Positions 44,086 through 58,777 of a DNA stretch of 64,000 nt are shown one piece after another. Source of the DNA: Sceloporus undulatus (taxonomy: Eukaryota; Chordata; Lepidosauria; Squamata; Phrynosomatidae); assembly GCF_019175285.1 (NCBI RefSeq), contig NC_056527.1, positions 121,771,310-121,835,309 of the forward strand, given 5' to 3'. The translations under genes were made by a program, and so were the position numbers. Below the pieces are notes generated by a model. The model was given only the letters and a program-made list of their open reading frames with translations. It made no database searches and was not told the origin of the DNA. Within the stretch, counting starts at the first letter, position 1. Every line of letters starts with the position of its first letter.

Positions 44086-44810
44086 GTAGAAGTGGGGTCA
44101 ATGTTGGTTTCCTTTTAGTGCCAAGTCAAGACACGGCTTTTATGAAACGATGGTGATATCATGATGTTTGCAAATATTACATGGGTGCAAAAGAGCATTG
44201 GTTCACTGTTAGCTCTGATCGAGGAGGAGCAATAGCAATCACACAGTTCCTAGAACTGTGTGACTTATTTAACCCGATGATATTAGCCCCACCAAGCAGG
44301 ACATTTCTAGGCAGACTAGCCAACCAGCGTCTCCCACGGCTGCGAATTCCACCATCCGGCAACACGCTGTGCGCAAGAGTATCTCCTTTTATTTGTTCTA
44401 AATTTACCAACTGTATTTCCTAGCAATTCCAACTGGGCAAAGCAGAAAGGACACCAGGAACAACCTCCAGATGGTCTTCAAGGACAACATTGGGTCAGGA
44501 GGATTGAAAGGCGTCCGTCGTGAGAAATGCTCCCAAGGGATTCGAGGAACCAGAGGAGGAGAAGCCATCTTGCCTAGGAAGCTCCTATACCTGAAATTAA
44601 TCATGGCTCAGTATTTTCAAAGGATATGAAAAATAATAAATCTAGGTTGGTTCCCCCCAAAAAAAAGGTTTATCCTGGCTTGTGACACTGGCTTAGCGTT
44701 CCCCAATTTGGTGTGAAGAGATGTGGATGATGACAACTCCAGTCATCCTTGGCCATTGGTCATGGTGGCTGGGGATAATGGAAATCTTAGTCCAATATAG
44801 GGAGAACCAA

Positions 44811-44932
44811 CATGGCATAGTAGTTTGAATGTTGGACCATGGCTCTGGAGATTAGGATTCGATTCCCAACTCAGCTATGAAACCCACTGGGTGATCTTGG
44901 GCAAGTCACACTCTCTCAGCCTCGGGGGAATT
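44811..44932 (+). repeat. SINE 5' half
   Basis: AGTAGTTTGAATGTTGGACC, GATTCGATTCCCAACTCAGC, CCCACTGGGTGATCTTGGGC, CACTCTCTCAGCCTCGG. Truncated after the central block. Confidence 0.7.
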
Positions 44933-45867
44933 ATTTCTACATTGGAATTGAACCCAGAATCATGAATATTCAAGTAAATTCGAAACGAAAAGAATGGGAA
45001 AGTCTCGATACTTCCAGATACTTACCTTTCCGCATAAGCCCCCAGGTCAAAATGAAGATGCTTAGAATTTATATGTAGCAATGCATTTCGGGAAACAGAA
45101 ACGATAGGGCATTTTACATCATGAGCATTTGCCCACACTTCCGTGGACACCCCTATTCCTGGTTTAGCGCAAAATGCAGAATAACAGGTTTAGTGAGCAG
45201 ATTAGAGTGGCATGGTATTGCAGTGAAATAGAAAAGAAATTAGGTTTATTGTTCAGAAGAATCGCATGGCACACACATAAAACAACAATTTGAAAAAATC
45301 TGGCTTTCAAAAGAGTCTTTATCTCAGGATGCTATAATAGACAAGGCTGTGCGCATATATGAATATCTACTTGCGTGACTCAGGCTAGGCTGCCAAGACA
45401 GCTCCAGCATCCATGGTTTGTGTTAGCTTTGCTTCTCCACAATTCCTTCACCTCTTCTTATGGGAGATGTCTATTTTGTCCCTCTCCTTTGTGATTCTCC
45501 TTGGCAATTCTAAAAACCAGAGGTAGGTGGTTTGAGGTCCTAGTCTCAAGGATGGCAGAGTGCAAGACCCATGATGATTGTAGCTCAGGCTACAATGGCT
45601 GATGAGAGTTGCAGTGCATAGTACCCAGGAGGGCCATCACTTGGCAAACTGTGGCTTAAAATGTCCGGCTATGCAGATGTCATTTTATCTCTCATGCCTC
45701 CACACTACTAACAACATAAAACCAGAGTTTGGAAAAATTACTTTCCTGGATGACAATTTTCAGAATCCTTTGGCGAACATTGTAAGCAAGGGATTCTGGG
45801 AATTATAATCCTTTAAAAAGGGAAACATTTAACATTACCAAAGCCTTTAAAAAATGGGGGGGGGGGA

Positions 45868-45958
45868 TCCAATGTGGTGTAATGGTTTGAGTGTTGGACT
45901 ATGATTTTGGAGACCAGAGTTCAAATCTCCCATGGCCATGAAACCCACAGGATGGCAT
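45868..45958 (+). repeat. SINE 5' fragment
   Basis: Starts after a poly-G run; AATGTGGTGTAATGGTTTGA, TTGGACTATGATTTTGGAG, AGAGTTCAAATCTCCC, then GCCATGAAACCCACAGG. Confidence 0.65.
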
Positions 45959-46470
45959 TGGCTGACCGCCACCTTTGGCCACGTCAGTCTCTAGGACAGG
46001 GGTGGACAATGGTTGGAGGCTGCAATAGATGCCCAGGGGAACTTGGAGGACCACACCTCCTGCCATATCCCAGGGCCCATAAACATGGTTAAAATGTCCC
46101 ATTGGAGGACAATTTATTTTTTCCACTTGGGAGCCCTGCAGACCATTCCTTGCCATTCCAATCTAGCTGTTTCAGGATGCTTTTCCGCACCTCTACCTTC
46201 TATCTGGCCAATATGAACCCAGAATGCCAAAGGAGATCGGCCTTTGGTGGGATGCAGGAGGGCTTTTTTGATGTTCTTACGAACCCTGGTTCCATGATGG
46301 GAGGAAAGTTTTGCAGTGAACACCGGCATGTCCACAATGGAGGAAGCCAAATGTACCTTGTCTTTCAGGACTGGCATCCTATTTACCTTCTATACAGGAC
46401 CAATGGATGACAAACCCTTTCCCAGAGGCTAATACTAACAGTCTTGGTGGGACACCCATCTGGACATCCT

Positions 46471-49631
<3,161 letters not shown>

Positions 49632-52600
49632 ACTCCCCGAGGTTCAGAGATGAATCTCCCTGTTGCAAAGTCCACCAGCCGCAAGCAAACCTGTGCTGCT
49701 TCCTACCCCAAGAGCTCCCCGGTCAGTGAGATATGAAGTGTCTATTGTGATGCTCTTACAAGAGCCAAAGCAGCAACAAAATGGCACAAAAGTTGGGACG
49801 CTGGTTTTCCAGGAGGACAAATGCTCCAGTCTAGGGAATCTCCTCTGTCGGCGATAGGGTCCCAGTTATAAAATTCCCTTCCTTCATTCTCTCTGGGATC
49901 CGCTTTCCTTCTCCCCCAGATCCACCTCCAGTGCCTTCTGCTGGTGGTCTCCTTCCCCCAAAGACGGCTGCAGCTTCTTAGGAACTGATTTCACCCTCGA
50001 AGTATCACACTAGCTTTTTTTTTAACCCTATCCCACCTCCTTCTCTCACATATTTTTGTCTCTTTCCCAGGGCTGGAGCCCTCTTTGGCTTGCCAGGGAG
50101 AAGGGGAGAGTGTGTCTGTGTCTGTGTGTGTGTGTGTGTGCATTTGTGTGTGTCAAATATCAGGGACAGCTGAGTCCAGTCTAACCAGGTGTCAATCAGC
50201 CATGGTCTCCGCAGCGGGCTTCTTTGGGTGCGTTGGACGTGGGGATGGATGAGGAGATGGCAGCTGGGGTGGAGGCTGCTGTTTCGTCCAGGGTGCTTTT
50301 TCAGAGGCGACGTGAAATATGCTCCATTTCGGCACCAGTTGTCTCGGTGTTTATCTTTTCCAGATGGAGTTTCATTCATCCTTGTGGCTTGTCTGGGACA
50401 CCACTTAAGAGAAGGACAGACAAACTGGCCTCTTAGGTCAAATCAAAAGCCCTTCGAGAGTAGGATTAAGAGCCAAGCTATGGCTGGTCAGACGGTTTTG
50501 GAAGCTCCAGGAAAGAGCACTAAAGGCCACCTCCTCCAGTGCATTCCCAATATGCGCTCAGAGCTATTGATCATAATCATTGGCAATGTGTCGAAACAGA
50601 GTCTTCCTCTCCATGACATCCAAAGCCCACAACTCTGGTTTGTCCCTTCCCTGAACTGGGGGTCTTCCACACTATGCAATTATAGCACTATGATTCCACT
50701 TCAATTGCCATGGAATCCTGAGATTTGCAGTTTGGTGCATCACTAGAGGCTGAGAATTCTAATGTTCCTCTTCAAACTACAAATCCCACAGGATGCAAGC
50801 ATGAGCAGTTAAAGTGGAATCATAGCACTATAACTGTGTAGTGTTTAAAGGACTCTAGGTAATATGCATTATTCATTCAGATCTGAAAAACCTGAACTCT
50901 TATAGAAATATATGGCCAATATATGGCCAGGTGGCCATCGAGGAAGTAGGCTCAAGTCTACAAAAGCTCATGCTTCCAACTTCTTTCCGTTGGTCTCAAA
51001 GGCGTTACAAGATCCCTTTGTAATACTGAGATCTCTGGGAGATGGGACCCAAGTCTAAACGTGACTTTAAGCACATAACCCACAGGTAATTTTATACACA
51101 ATGTATTAAATAATGCTGTGCATGAAACAAAATTTGGGTACACTGAAAGCAGAGGCATCCCAATCTCAGCCAGCCATGGGGACTATTTTGAGATTTCGGA
51201 ATATTTGGGATTTTGGAATTCCAGATATGGGATATACATCCTATTTAAAAGTTAAGTCATCTTGCACCTCTCATTCCACTTTTGGGGTGGAATCGAGGGA
51301 TTTGTGTTCCGCAAATCCAGCCTTGGGGCCCACATTCAGCAGGGAGCTTGGGACCAATTCTTCCATCCCTTTGGACCTGGCATTGGGCACCCATTGCCTC
51401 TCTCGCTGGCTGTCAGCAACTGGCAAGGCAGGACAGGCCTCCAGCTGGCTAATTAGGCCTTGAAAGATGGGTCAGGAGAGCTGCCATCCCAAAGAGAAGG
51501 TCAGGTTTCCACAGTTTCCGTTCCGCTGAATGATTGAAGAAGGCAGTGTGTTCTTTCATTCTTCTCCATCCAAGCCACTCAGACAGACTGGCTTCTGCAA
51601 GCCACTTGGGAGTTCCCCTCCTCCAAGGCAGCTCAAGTTGTCGTGAAAATCCTTTTGCTCTGGGCCAGCGATACCCGCTTTCTATTATTTGCTGCCCAGA
51701 AACCCAAATTCCAAGCCGTTGCATCTACAACTCCATCATCCCCAGATTGGTTGTGGAGTTCATAACCTAACAAGTCTGGAAGGCTCAGGGAAGGGGAAGA
51801 GTGGTGTCAAAGCACCCCAGGACGGTCTTCTTGATTCATTTGACAATCTCGTTTTTTCCATCCTTCATTCAAAATGTCTATGGGGGCATCTATACCAATG
51901 ATTCATAAACTTTGGTCCTCCAAATGTTTTGGGTTTCAACTCCCAGAATTCCTGATTGTCAGCCAAGCTGGCTGGGACTTCTGGAAGTTGGAGTCCCAAA
52001 CACCTGGTGAACCAAAATTTAGGGATTCCTGAATATACTGTAGAAACAATGCAGTTTGGAACCTCTTTAACTGCCATGGCTCCATCCTACAGAGTCCTGG
52101 AATTTGTAGGACTCTTAGGCAGAGAAGGCTAAAGACCTTGCAAAACTACAAATCCCAGGATTCCATAGGAGGGAACTACAGCATTTAAAAGTGACGCTAA
52201 AGTGCATTATTTCTCCAGTGCAGATGCACCCTTAGCTTGGTGCAGCCTTGGCAGCCTCCGATCTTGCATCTCATGTCTTTCCCAGGCAGCTGTGCTAAAG
52301 CAGAGTTAGACGGGCTGGAATTTTTAAAGACAGCTGTGACAGCTGAGAGGCCAACCTGCTGGGAAACATTCCCTTCTCCTCCTTTATTTGGGGGGAAAAT
52401 GCCTCCGGCGCAATGGAGGGCTAGCATCCCCACCCCACCAGTTACAAAGAGAAAAGTCAAAGGACCACCGCCATCCTATGCATGGCCTCCAACTGTCTTT
52501 GTTAGCGTCTCCACGCAAACTTTGTGAAACCATCCCAGGCTGCAGAAATAATCCATTTGGACACCACTTTAACTGCCATGGCTCCATGCTATAGAATTAT

Positions 52601-53680
52601 GATCACTGTAGTTTGTTGCGGCAGCAGTGCTCCCTTGTATTGTTTTATGCCTGGGAGCAGGGAGACTTAAAGGAAGGCGAAACCCAGAGAGTCCATGGTG
52701 CCATTCCTGGGCTTTGAAATGCCCACCCAGCCACCTTTCTCTTAATACAGTTGTGCCTCAGAACCATCAAGTCAGAATCAGAAAGGAGGGAAGGAAGAAG
52801 CTAACTAAATAGGTAAACTCTTGTAGAACCTTTGCAAGTTGCAGCAACAAATGAACCAATCCTGGGACGTTGTATCAAGCCAGTGGTATCCCAGCTGAGC
52901 TGGAAATTTCCATAGAGTCCTTTCCTATTGCTTGGAGTGAGCCACCAAAACTGGAGAATGTTGCACCCTTGTCTCCCACCTGGAGATGACCCACAAAAAT
53001 GGAAGACTCTGTACCAGTCAGCAACTGGGATCTGGCCACACCGTGGACTGAAGCAGAACAACCCCAAAAGGAGCATCATTAGGGGTGTGCTGGAGTGTGG
53101 ACCACACTGGGTGACATCTCAGGGAGCATGTGTCTGCCTTCCAGTGTGGAGTTGCTGACCCTCGCCACAGATAGACTAGGTCTCCCAGAGACTGAAGGTC
53201 CTGGGAAGGACTGGGTCAACTCATCCTTAGGTGGCAAAAAGGCTGGCCAGGATGCTGTAAACACTCCTGGAGGTCCCTCTTGCCACTGAATGGTGCCTGG
53301 GCCCCTTTAGGACATGTGAACATGGCTGATAGACCAGAGCATCCCAGCACATAGACAGTGCCTTTGAGTGCTCCAGTCCACCAGTGGCAAGTGCATTGGA
53401 GCCTTTCTCTTCCACAGTGGCCCCATCTACTCTTGAGGGACCACTGGCCTGGCAATTCCAAGCTTGAGGTTGAAAGCATGAGTTATCGCACTGGGGTGAC
53501 ACCAATCCAATGATGCCACTGACTGAGACCAATCCAGGGTTATAGGGTGTTTTCCTCCCTACCATCTGCCAAAGTGAAGGTGGGGTGAGAGAAGGAGAAA
53601 AGGCAATGGAGGGTCCTGCCCTTGCCGCCCCCTTTCCACCTTCCATGCCCCCTCGGCCTTCTCCTCCTTTGGTGGCGGAG
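49632..53680. other. upstream region of the PITX-like gene, proximal part
   Basis: No supported coding exon. Includes the presumed 5' UTR and promoter of the PITX-like gene (limits not resolved), a (TG)n tract at about 50113-50155, hairpin repeats at about 50645-50850, 51893-52033, 52037-52232 and 52533-52622, and unique-looking sequence at 51280-51760 and 52230-52430 (with TAATTA and CAGCTGTGACAGCTG). Open frames here are short and lack splice support. Confidence 0.5.
51893..52232. repeat. two adjacent hairpin MITEs of different families
   Basis: The first (51893-52033) has GGTCCTCCAAATGTTTTGG and TCCCAAACACCTGGTGAACC arms. The second (52037-52232) has AATGCAGTTTGGAACC, TTTAACTGCCATGGCTCC, AGGCAGAGAAGGCTAAAGAC and CAAATCCCAGGATTCCATAG. 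Confidence 0.65.
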
Positions 53681-53689
53681 CTCAAACAC

Positions 53690-54250
53690 GACAACCATTT
53701 TAATGGAAGGCTATTTGGAGCCAGACTCTGGGCTCCTTGCCACCTTGACCTTCTGGACGGGCTAAATTTGTTCTTCAGCAAACAAGTTGCTTTATTTATA
53801 GCTGCGACGACAGGCTTTCTGGGCAGCAAGTGTCGCTGGTCCAGTGGAAACGTGCCCCTCCATCCCGCCCCGGAGAACGGGGGCTGTGATTGGGCCCAAA
53901 AGTAATGAACTACATGGACAGTAATCCCAGCTAAAGAGGCTGGGATTAATTGGCTGTCATTACTGGGAGACCCTCGTAACTCAAGCCAGCCGTCAGGGCC
54001 TGATGGATGAGGGCCGATCTGGAATCGCTGAATCCTCAGCGCCACTTGGCACAGCGGGGGGCACAGGGCCAGCCGCAGCATAAATAAACCCCTAAAGGTT
54101 ATTCAATGACTTGCCACCCGGCACATGGAGCCTTGATATTGTCCCATCGCAGGCCGTAAATATGCCAGCCGCTGTCGTGTTACATCTTATTCTCGTAGCT
54201 GGGCACCAGGTCTTCCAACTGCAATGTCCTTCTAGAGAAGGTGCCACCTG
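53690..54250. promoter_or_regulatory. candidate enhancer of the PITX-like gene with paired TAATCC sites
   Basis: Non-repetitive block about 4 kb upstream of the PITX-like start. At 53922-53948 a perfect inverted repeat pairs TAATCCCAGC with GCTGGGATTA across a 7-bp spacer (TAAAGAG), giving two head-to-head bicoid/PITX sites. Nearby are further TAAT cores (AGTAATGAAC, GTCATTACTGG, GATTAATTGG), CCAAT-type GATTGGG, and forkhead-like ATAAATAAACC and GTAAATA sites. Repeats, which are dense elsewhere, are lacking here. Enhancer function and its target are inferences. Confidence 0.45.
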
Positions 54251-56470
54251 GAAACAGAAGGGCTAGTGGCCACTTGGCTTCCAGGGCCAGCCACCTTCAC
54301 CGCATGGGGTCCATCGGAAAAGAGGCTACAAAGGGCTGGTTTTTTTGTTGTGATAGAGATCTGATTCTCCTTAAGTCCTAGTCTTTAAAAACACTTGTAT
54401 GAATACCATGGTGGTAGATTTCAAAGATATAGCCGTGTTACTCTGCAGAATCAGTATGGAGAGAGCACCTTCGAGTAAGTGAAAGAAAGAAGTTGGCAGT
54501 ATGAGCTTTCATAGACTTCAGTCTATTTCCTCAGATGCTTTGGAAGCAGATTGAAATCTAGGAAACCTCATGATGCAAACTTCTTTATTTCAGTTCGTCT
54601 CAAAGGTGCTACAAGCTCCCTCTACATAATGAATGCCATGGGTCAGTCCTACACATAGCCCTGTTATGAGGCAAGGCATAATTTTAACATCTGAACTCTT
54701 GTTAAATGGATTTGATTTGTGTATCGCTTTCTCTGATGTGGTTTGTGCCGATCTGCAACTGAACCACGTGCTTTGCTTGCAAATACAAAAAGCATGCGCC
54801 TCTCAGTCTTTTGGAAATCTTTACTAAGAGGACTTAGGTTGAGGCTTCTTTTTTCCCTTTGTCCTCCAGTTCCAGGTGCTTTTTAAAAATTGTATTTCAG
54901 AGGGTATTTCTACATTCACTGCCCAGCAAGCCAGCAAAGGGTTTCTCATGTGTCACATGTATGTTGATTTATTATTTATTTTCATGTGTTACGTTTCATG
55001 CTATTTTTATCCTGCCTGCCTCCCAATATGGGACCCGAAATGGCTGTGGGCTTTGATTCCTGTGCGATTACGGTTCAGATGCCACCAGCATTTCCCAAAG
55101 GGAGCCACAAGGGCTATTGACACCTGGTTTGACACGAGTGTAAATCCACCGCAACGCCATTAAAGTCCGTCAATCGCCTCTCCATTGAACTCAACGCTTG
55201 GTGTGCCCCCGAGTTCTCCACCCTCCAAATCCCTCTTCCTCTGACCCCAGTCATTCTCTTCACATTCTTGCAAGGTGACACATTGCCGCGTATAAAGGGG
55301 GGATTATGGAGATGACATGAAGGGATTATTCTGCAGGGAGGAGACAACGGGAGACAAGCATAGCCATGATAGCTTACACTTGACCCCAAGGGCAACGCCA
55401 GGGGGCCAAGCTTCTGCCTGCCAGGGCACAGATGCCCCATCGATCTTCCTAACCAAAAGTTGGGACTTTATTTAAGACCTTTTCTGGACTGGGCTCCCTT
55501 CTCTGTGATGAGGAAAGGAGGATGGGAAACCTACAGCATTTGGGGTCCAGGTGTATCTATTTATTCATTTTGGAACATTTATAAAGTGCTGAAATGAACC
55601 ATCTTCAAAACGGTGTACTGTACAAGGCTAATGAAACTGATGATGTCAATTGACTCAAGGTGGTTCTCAACATCAAACAGGCATGGTTTTGCTGGTGAAA
55701 GGTCTGTGCCAAGCTGGGTGTTCTTGCAATGGAGGGAGGATGGCTGTGCTGTGCTATCCTTTTAAGGCCAGCTGTGACTGCAAGGCAGATGTGACTTCAC
55801 AGTCAGTCAAGTAACAATGGGGAGAGGTGGCTCAGGGGGCCAGCAGCAGACAGAAGGGCTGCTGGAGGGAACCTGGGCTTGAAACAAGGGAAGAGTGGCT
55901 CAGGATGGTATGCGGTGCCAACGGGGTGGAAATCGGGGATGGACCGCCCCTGGTTCAAGATGCACTGCCCTGTTGAGAGCCACATGCCTCCAGAGGTATG
56001 TAGGGGAGGATTGTGGAGGTGAGACTCTTGGGGGGATCTATAACAGGGGCAGGCAAACCTCTGTACAGGTCCTGGCTCTTGTGATGTCTTGTTAGCAACC
56101 TCTTGGCGCACAGAACATAAATCACCATAAAGCGAAGGAGACAAAATGAAGGCATTGCCACCTCCCATGGGAATTTTGTGCCTCAAATGGAATTCTCCTT
56201 ATTGCTGGCATTGCAGAGAATAAGATGATGAAAATCATTCACACCTAGAACTCTTCCACTTGCTGTGCTCACATTGTCTTGGCTGCTCTGCCTGCCCCCA
56301 TTGCTTTGAAGTTTCTCATAGCTGAAGCCAAATCTCCCTCCAAACCCCAAAATATTAATTTTATGGAAACATCAGCAGGCTAGCACTTAGGAAAATCTAT
56401 CTCTACATCTGTCTATCTATAAAGTCCTGTTTATATAGCATAGTGCAGCAGTTCAAATCATGGACTAGGA
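54251..56470. other. intergenic between the PITX-like upstream region and ITPRIPL1
   Basis: No supported gene. An unclassified repeat (about 54410-54625) has TATAGCCGTGTTACTCTGC and GTCTCAAAGGTGCTACAAG blocks shared with 31436-31500 and 50945-51020. A block at 55060-55440 is non-repetitive and carries two GGATTA sites (55301-55306, 55323-55328). The non-coding first exon and promoter of ITPRIPL1 may lie here but I could not place them. Confidence 0.5.
55060..55440. promoter_or_regulatory. second candidate conserved non-coding block
   Basis: Repeat-free stretch with TATAAA near 55291, GGATTA at 55301-55306 and 55323-55328 (direct repeats, complement of the PITX/OTX site TAATCC), GATTACGG near 55066 and a run of homopyrimidine. 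Lies between the PITX-like gene and ITPRIPL1. Regulatory role is only suggested by site content and lack of repeats. Confidence 0.3.
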
Positions 56471-56477
56471 TGGAGGG

Positions 56478-56660
56478 TTTGTTGCCGTTGTTTTTGTGTG
56501 CCTTCAAGTCATTTCCAATTAATGGCAACCCTAAGGTCAATGTATAATGGGGTTTTCTTGGCAAGGTTTGTTCAGAGGAGGTTTGCCATTGCCATCCTCT
56601 AAGGCTGAGAGAGTGGGGCTTGCAAAGGTCGCCCAGTGGGCTTATATGGCCAAGCCAAGG
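56478..56660 (-). repeat. tRNA-derived squamate SINE (antisense), 3' two thirds
   Basis: TTTGTGTGCCTTCAAGTC, AATGGGGTTTTCTTGGCAAG, GTTCAGAGGAGGTTTGCC, CTAAGGCTGAGAGAGTG. An open frame passes through it into ITPRIPL1 but this is chance. Confidence 0.75.
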
Positions 56661-56921
56661 AGAGTATTAGGTTCAAATCTTCACTCATTCTTGGTGATCT
56701 TGGGCCACAATTTCTTAGGCTTAGTGATTGTGAAATTAAAAAGTGGGGATGGCGGGAGAGCCATGCACACTGCCTTGAGCTCTTTGGAAGGAAGGCACAC
56801 TATCAACGCAACAAACAATCACAAGCAAATGAATATTCTGCATGAAGTCTTCCTCGGCTCCTGCTCAAGTCTTTCCCTCTCTCTCATGTTTTTGCCCCCT
56901 CCAGGGTCAGCAGCTGTAGAC

Positions 56922-58484
56922 ATGGCCCTGGGTCCTATCATCTTCTTTGCGGTGCTAGGCCTTATCTATCACCCCCTGATGGTCAGCGACAAGACAGACC
57001 AGGCCACACTGGACCGACAACAGAAGCACGAGGAGTTGCTGGCCAAAGAAATGGGGCGCTTGCAAATGGAATTCGACCAAAAGGACTGGAGCTGGGACCC
57101 AAGACAGAAAAAGGAGGACTGGGTGGCATCTGACCTGCCGTCTGAAGATGGGACCTGGGAAGGGTGGCCCTATGTGGGCCTAGTCATCCTGGTGATCTTT
57201 GGGTGCTGCAGGCACACCATGGAGAAGGAGCCCCACTACGACTCCAGCACGGACAGCTCCAGCGCCTCCACCACGGACGAGTACGACGACACCGACGTGG
57301 AGCCCGAAGCGTACGAACCCAGCCAGATGACGCTGGAGGCCTTCTACGACAGCCACGTCGAGCTGGAAACCAGCGACCTGAGCAGCATGTGCCATTTCGT
57401 AGAATCCTTCGTGAATGACTTGCTGGAGGAGTGCCGGAAAGCCCTTCCGTACCAGAACACCCTGCCTCTGATGGAGAACTGCATTGGGGTGGACAGCGCC
57501 TTCGAAGGATGGCACACGCAGAAACTTTCCAAGCCCTTTGCCGTCATCATCCCTCTCCTGCCGCCCAAGGGCCACTCTTTCCACATCGAAAGCAGCGACT
57601 TCGAGGGTGGCCCCAATAAACATGGCCACATCTTGGTGGAGATGGAGTGCATGTGTAAGAGACAGCGGCTGCTGGGAGATGTAGTGTGCTTCCTGCACCA
57701 CCCTGAACAAGAGCTGAAGGAAGAGAAGCAAGGGGCTTTCCTCCTCCACGTCTTGTGCACCAGCTCCCACCTGGATGCAGAGAAAACCGTCCAGTGGTTC
57801 CAGAGTATGGTGGGCAAGGCCTGGGGCAATCTCCATCACAAGTACAACCTTGAACTCACGCCCCAGATGTCCAGCACAACATGTCGGCTGAAACTGGCCT
57901 TTCCGTCTGGGCGGTCCATTTTGGTCGACATCATCCTTGGGGTCCAGCAAGGAGACTCTTTGGTCTTTCTGGTCAGCCACTGCGGTGAGAGCGACGACGC
58001 AAAGGGCACGATTTGGCTGAAGGCCTTTGCGATCCAGGAGCTGCTCTTCTTCAAATGGGTCAGCCAGCGGGCCCCTGAGAGGAGCTGCCACCTGAAATGC
58101 CTCCAAATCCTCATTTATTTCAAGGAGTCCAGCCCATCCAGTAAGAACCCCGTCCTCACGAACTACCATTACAAGACTTGCCTGATGCACCTCTTGCTCC
58201 TTCGGCCCCTTTCTGACTGGGGACCCGAGAACATTGCGACGAGGCTCCAGGACATCCTCTTGTACCTGCACACCGCCCTGCGCAAGAAATACCTTGCACA
58301 CTTCTTGATCGGCAACATCTCCTTGCCGATCCAGATCCCCATGCCCCAAGTCCTCCGGAGCGCCGAGCCCCTCAATCTTTTCGAACACTTGGCGGTGGAC
58401 CCCAAACTTCATGCTGAGGCCGTGAAGGAGTCCGTGGAAGTCGTGGAATTAGCGAGGGCTCTGTTTTCGGACCACAAAAAGTAG
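56922..58484 (+). CDS. ITPRIPL1: ITPRIPL1, ITPR-interacting protein-like 1
   Basis: Single-exon coding sequence of 520 residues, preceded by a good acceptor (CCCCCTCCAG, exon from 56905), so a non-coding exon must lie upstream. The ATG at 56922 gives MALGPIIFFAVLGLIYHPLM, a hydrophobic leader like the human one. A second hydrophobic stretch, WPYVGLVILVIFGCC, starts at about residue 82 and is followed by an acidic Ser/Asp-rich linker. The C-terminal two thirds have Mab-21/ITPRIP family blocks: FVESFVNDLLEECRK, ECMCKRQRLLGDVVCFLHH, KTVQWFQSMVGKAWG, HFLIGNISLPIQIP, AEPLNLFEHL. The family has the cGAS-like nucleotidyltransferase fold, usually inactive. It is a plasma-membrane protein; published human work describes ITPRIPL1 as a CD3-epsilon ligand restraining T cells, which cannot be tested here. 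Poly(A) signal AATAAA is at 58778-58783. Confidence 0.95.
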   Translation: MALGPIIFFAVLGLIYHPLMVSDKTDQATLDRQQKHEELLAKEMGRLQMEFDQKDWSWDPRQKKEDWVASDLPSEDGTWEGWPYVGLVILVIFGCCRHTMEKEPHYDSSTDSSSASTTDEYDDTDVEPEAYEPSQMTLEAFYDSHVELETSDLSSMCHFVESFVNDLLEECRKALPYQNTLPLMENCIGVDSAFEGWHTQKLSKPFAVIIPLLPPKGHSFHIESSDFEGGPNKHGHILVEMECMCKRQRLLGDVVCFLHHPEQELKEEKQGAFLLHVLCTSSHLDAEKTVQWFQSMVGKAWGNLHHKYNLELTPQMSSTTCRLKLAFPSGRSILVDIILGVQQGDSLVFLVSHCGESDDAKGTIWLKAFAIQELLFFKWVSQRAPERSCHLKCLQILIYFKESSPSSKNPVLTNYHYKTCLMHLLLLRPLSDWGPENIATRLQDILLYLHTALRKKYLAHFLIGNISLPIQIPMPQVLRSAEPLNLFEHLAVDPKLHAEAVKESVEVVELARALFSDHKK

Positions 58485-58777
58485 CGCAGGTCGACACTTT
58501 CCCGAGTGTTTCATCCAAGAACCGCACATCCAAATGGGCTGGGAAGGTGGCAGGCACTGGTGCCAGCAATGAAACGAAACTGGGTTAGATGGTTTCATTG
58601 AAAATGGAACAGTGATCCAGGTTTGGGTGTTTTTGTAGGTCTCCCACACTTCAGAACGATCTGGGGAAAGGCAGACAAGGGGCTTCAGACCAAAATCGGT
58701 GTGCATTCCTTGCACCAGTGATGCTTCTGTATTTTTATACTCTCCGGTTACAAACAAATTTGCTCTATTAGACTTGA

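Larger units (their letters stand above)
41975..46470. other. intergenic between the C2orf78-like gene and the PITX-like gene
   Basis: No supported gene. Holds a LINE 3' fragment (42062-42235), a (TTTATA)n tract (about 42255-42325), hairpin MITEs (42496-42645, 43583-43790, 43900-44085) and SINE pieces (44811-44932, 45868-45958). Sequence at 42700-43560 and 44090-44800 is unique-looking without coding signal. The PITX-like 3' UTR should lie just below 46471 on the minus strand, but I could not fix its poly(A) site. Confidence 0.55.

Noticed and set aside
46102-46410. 102-codon plus-strand frame just downstream of the PITX-like stop
   Set aside because: No domain or splice support; it probably lies in the PITX-like 3' UTR on the other strand.
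50005-50379. 124-codon minus-strand frame upstream of the PITX-like gene
   Set aside because: It reads through a TG/AC microsatellite and has no homology; it may overlap a 5' UTR but is not supported as coding.
53227-54081. 284-codon open frame on the minus strand
   Set aside because: No recognisable domain, and its composition shifts along its length. It overlaps the block with paired TAATCC sites, which is better read as regulatory.
56547-56921. 125-codon N-terminal extension in frame with ITPRIPL1
   Set aside because: It runs through an antisense SINE and across a strong splice acceptor at 56901-56904. The ATG at 56922 gives the expected hydrophobic leader.
57180-58412. 410-codon open frame on the minus strand opposite ITPRIPL1
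   Set aside because: It is the antisense shadow of a GC-rich conserved coding exon. No splice sites, promoter or known family; ITPRIPL1 on the plus strand explains the conservation.
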